Source of the DNA: Prochilodus magdalenae
Taxonomy: Eukaryota; Chordata; Actinopteri; Characiformes; Prochilodontidae
DNA length: 64,000 bases
NCBI GenBank assembly: GCA_024036415.1
Contig: JAMWET010002884.1
Location: 189,501 to 253,500 of the forward strand
Direction of reading: 5' to 3'
The notes under the pieces were generated by a model. It worked only from the letters and a program-made list of their open reading frames with translations, made no database searches and was not told where the DNA came from. Within the stretch, counting starts at the first letter, position 1, and every line of letters begins with the position of its first letter. This document shows positions 62,521-64,000 of the stretch, in pieces. Both the position numbers and the translations under genes were made by a program.

Positions 62521-64000
62521 TTACCCCTGATATCTATGTGGTGGCAGTTTATGATTAGTGTTAACATATTTTAGGCTAATGCCAGAATCTTCTTTAAATT
62601 TCCTGATCAACTTCTCAATTGTCTCAAGCTTGTTTCTGTCTGCATTAATAATTAAAGACTGTCTGAAATGGCAAATGCTGGTTGCGCCACCATCTCTGAG
62701 AATCCAGTCTTTCAGCTGACTTAGTGCCAGAGTGAGGATGGTGTTGGTGAGGGGACAATCATGCCGCAAAAGTCTGAATTTGCCAGAGGAGCCCCCGTCT
62801 TCACAAAGAAGACTTGGCAGAATGCTAAAGTCATGTGGGCGTGCCGGATGGATACGTTTAAGATTCTCATAACTTTTTATTAGGAAGGAACACTTGATTT
62901 TCTTTGGGATCTCCGCAAAAGTCAGCTTGAGACACAGATCTAGCTTTACTTTCTTCCGACTCCTAAAGGAAGGAGTAATGAACACCTCAAGCCGCTTGGC
63001 CAAAATATGGGATAATGTCATATAAGCAACATTGAAGATGTAAGCATTTCCTGAACGATAGGATTTTCTGAAGTTTGGCGGGATCCGTTTTGTTTTTAAC
63101 ATTAAGTTGTAGTGTCTCTTTAAGACCTCTGACATTGGACAGCGGAATTTCTTGTAGTGATCCACTACAGGGTCAGGGTGCTGTTTCTCAGGATTTATAA
63201 AAGACTTGATCACACTCAGTATTTCTGCCCCACTAATTTTCTCTGGTATCCTGTCTGGTTTTCGAGTGTATCCAAATTTCTTTAACAAAGAGGCAACATC
63301 TGGAATTTTGTTTCTATCCTGCTGCTGAACTGTGAGTGTTAAGACCAGAGGGTCATGATCAGAGATTGTCTTTTGGTCAACTCTGTTACTTACTGTTTTA
63401 TAGATCTCACAACAACTCACTCGACCTAAGGTGTCATCAGGCATGAAAAACATGTCTAACCTGGATTTGCTGTCTTTCTCACTTCGTGTAAAGCACCAGT
63501 CAATGGAATGTAAGTGTGCCCAAGTGTCTCTGAGATTAAGAGACACAGTAAAGTCTTCTAAATAGCCTCTTAGTGATGAAGACCCGGTATGAACCGCAGA
63601 GGATTGTCGATCAAAGTCTGCATCCAAAACGGTGTTGAAATCCCCTCCAACCACCATCACCCCCTCAGCCGTTTCCTGCAAGTACTCTTTTAGTTCACTC
63701 AAGACTCTTCTGTCTTTATTATGATTGTACACATTAACGAGAGTGTAAAGTTCACCATATAGATGACAGAAGAGCACAATGTATCCTCCACTGTGATCTT
63801 CATCATGGCATAGGTACTTAAATTGGATGGTGTCTCTTACTAGTATTGCAACTCCTTTGCTTCGAGGGCTGTGTACGGTGAAGAAGACTTTCCAGCCGTC
63901 AACATTTTCCAACATTTTGTAATTCTTTGGCCCAACATGTGTCTCTTGAATAAAGGCAATATCAGCTTGAAGTTTGTTAAGTTCAGCCAACCACTGGGAA
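62521..64000 (-). CDS. L1-type ORF2-like protein: endonuclease with reduced RT, partial at edge
   Basis: The frame is open from the right edge to a stop at 62521-62523, at least 493 codons. In the 489 residues counted from the TTG codon at 63990, the N-terminal half is an AP-like endonuclease of L1 retrotransposons, which nicks target DNA to prime reverse transcription. Landmarks are AFIQETH (12-18), VVGGDFN (113-119), SRLDMFF (176-182) and SDHDPLVL (210-217). An RT-finger-like stretch follows (EILSVIKSF...DHYKKF, 256-282), then HILAKRLE (328-335), then a C-terminal part with the spacing of the region after the RT active site. The catalytic FADD/YADD motif is not seen, and the endonuclease-RT linker is far shorter than usual. 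The true start is outside the window. It may be a recently inserted, internally deleted L1 copy or a retained endonuclease gene. Confidence 0.8.
   Translation of the reverse strand, partial: SQWLAELNKLQADIAFIQETHVGPKNYKMLENVDGWKVFFTVHSPRSKGVAILVRDTIQFKYLCHDEDHSGGYIVLFCHLYGELYTLVNVYNHNKDRRVLSELKEYLQETAEGVMVVGGDFNTVLDADFDRQSSAVHTGSSSLRGYLEDFTVSLNLRDTWAHLHSIDWCFTRSEKDSKSRLDMFFMPDDTLGRVSCCEIYKTVSNRVDQKTISDHDPLVLTLTVQQQDRNKIPDVASLLKKFGYTRKPDRIPEKISGAEILSVIKSFINPEKQHPDPVVDHYKKFRCPMSEVLKRHYNLMLKTKRIPPNFRKSYRSGNAYIFNVAYMTLSHILAKRLEVFITPSFRSRKKVKLDLCLKLTFAEIPKKIKCSFLIKSYENLKRIHPARPHDFSILPSLLCEDGGSSGKFRLLRHDCPLTNTILTLALSQLKDWILRDGGATSICHFRQSLIINADRNKLETIEKLIRKFKEDSGISLKYVNTNHKLPPHRYQG

Overview
The window is vertebrate nuclear DNA, almost certainly from a ray-finned fish. 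The evidence is a spliced ephrin-A gene with very long introns, several decayed Tc1-type transposons, hAT-like elements, a tRNA-derived SINE, non-LTR retrotransposon remnants, and many (CA)n, (TA)n and (CT)n microsatellites. The repeat families resemble those of otophysan fishes (characins, catfishes and relatives), but that is a weak inference.

The one host gene I can support is an ephrin-A on the + strand, closest to ephrin-A4 (efna4-like). Exon 2 (29112-29407) carries most of the receptor-binding domain. Exon 3 is at 40466-40534. A predicted 33-nt microexon is at 54812-54844. The terminal coding exon is at 57068-57159 and ends in a hydrophobic GPI-attachment tail. All junctions are phase 1 with consensus splice sites, and the microexon can be skipped without a frame change. 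Exon 1 (signal peptide and the WNSSN-like start of the domain) was not found, so positions 1-29111 are probably intron 1 with the first exon off the left edge.

Layout: 1-29 kb is intron-like DNA with dispersed repeats, two copies of a hAT-like element (12.1 and 20.8 kb), a (TA)n-centred palindrome (9.4 kb), a Tc1 fragment (16.6 kb), balanced-composition segments that may be regulatory (13.4, 15.4 and 18.95 kb), and a 1.7-kb polypyrimidine block (26.07-27.74 kb). From 29.1 to 40.5 kb is intron 2, with an antisense Tc1-like fragment (30.7 kb), a SINE (36.5 kb) and a DNA-transposon relic (37.5 kb). From 40.5 to 54.8 kb is intron 3, with a Tc1 element inserted in a TA tract (40.98-42.37 kb), two further Tc1 relics (43.8 and 48.5 kb), more polypyrimidine blocks, and two segments that may be regulatory (50.04 and 50.87 kb). 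From 54.8 to 57.1 kb is intron 4, with an antisense LINE relic. After 57.16 kb comes 3'UTR or flank with local duplications and a fifth Tc1 relic (62.2 kb).

The right edge (62521-64000, - strand) holds a long uninterrupted L1-type ORF. It has an apparently intact endonuclease, but its reverse transcriptase is cut down in frame. No RNA gene, CRISPR array or bacterial-type feature was seen.
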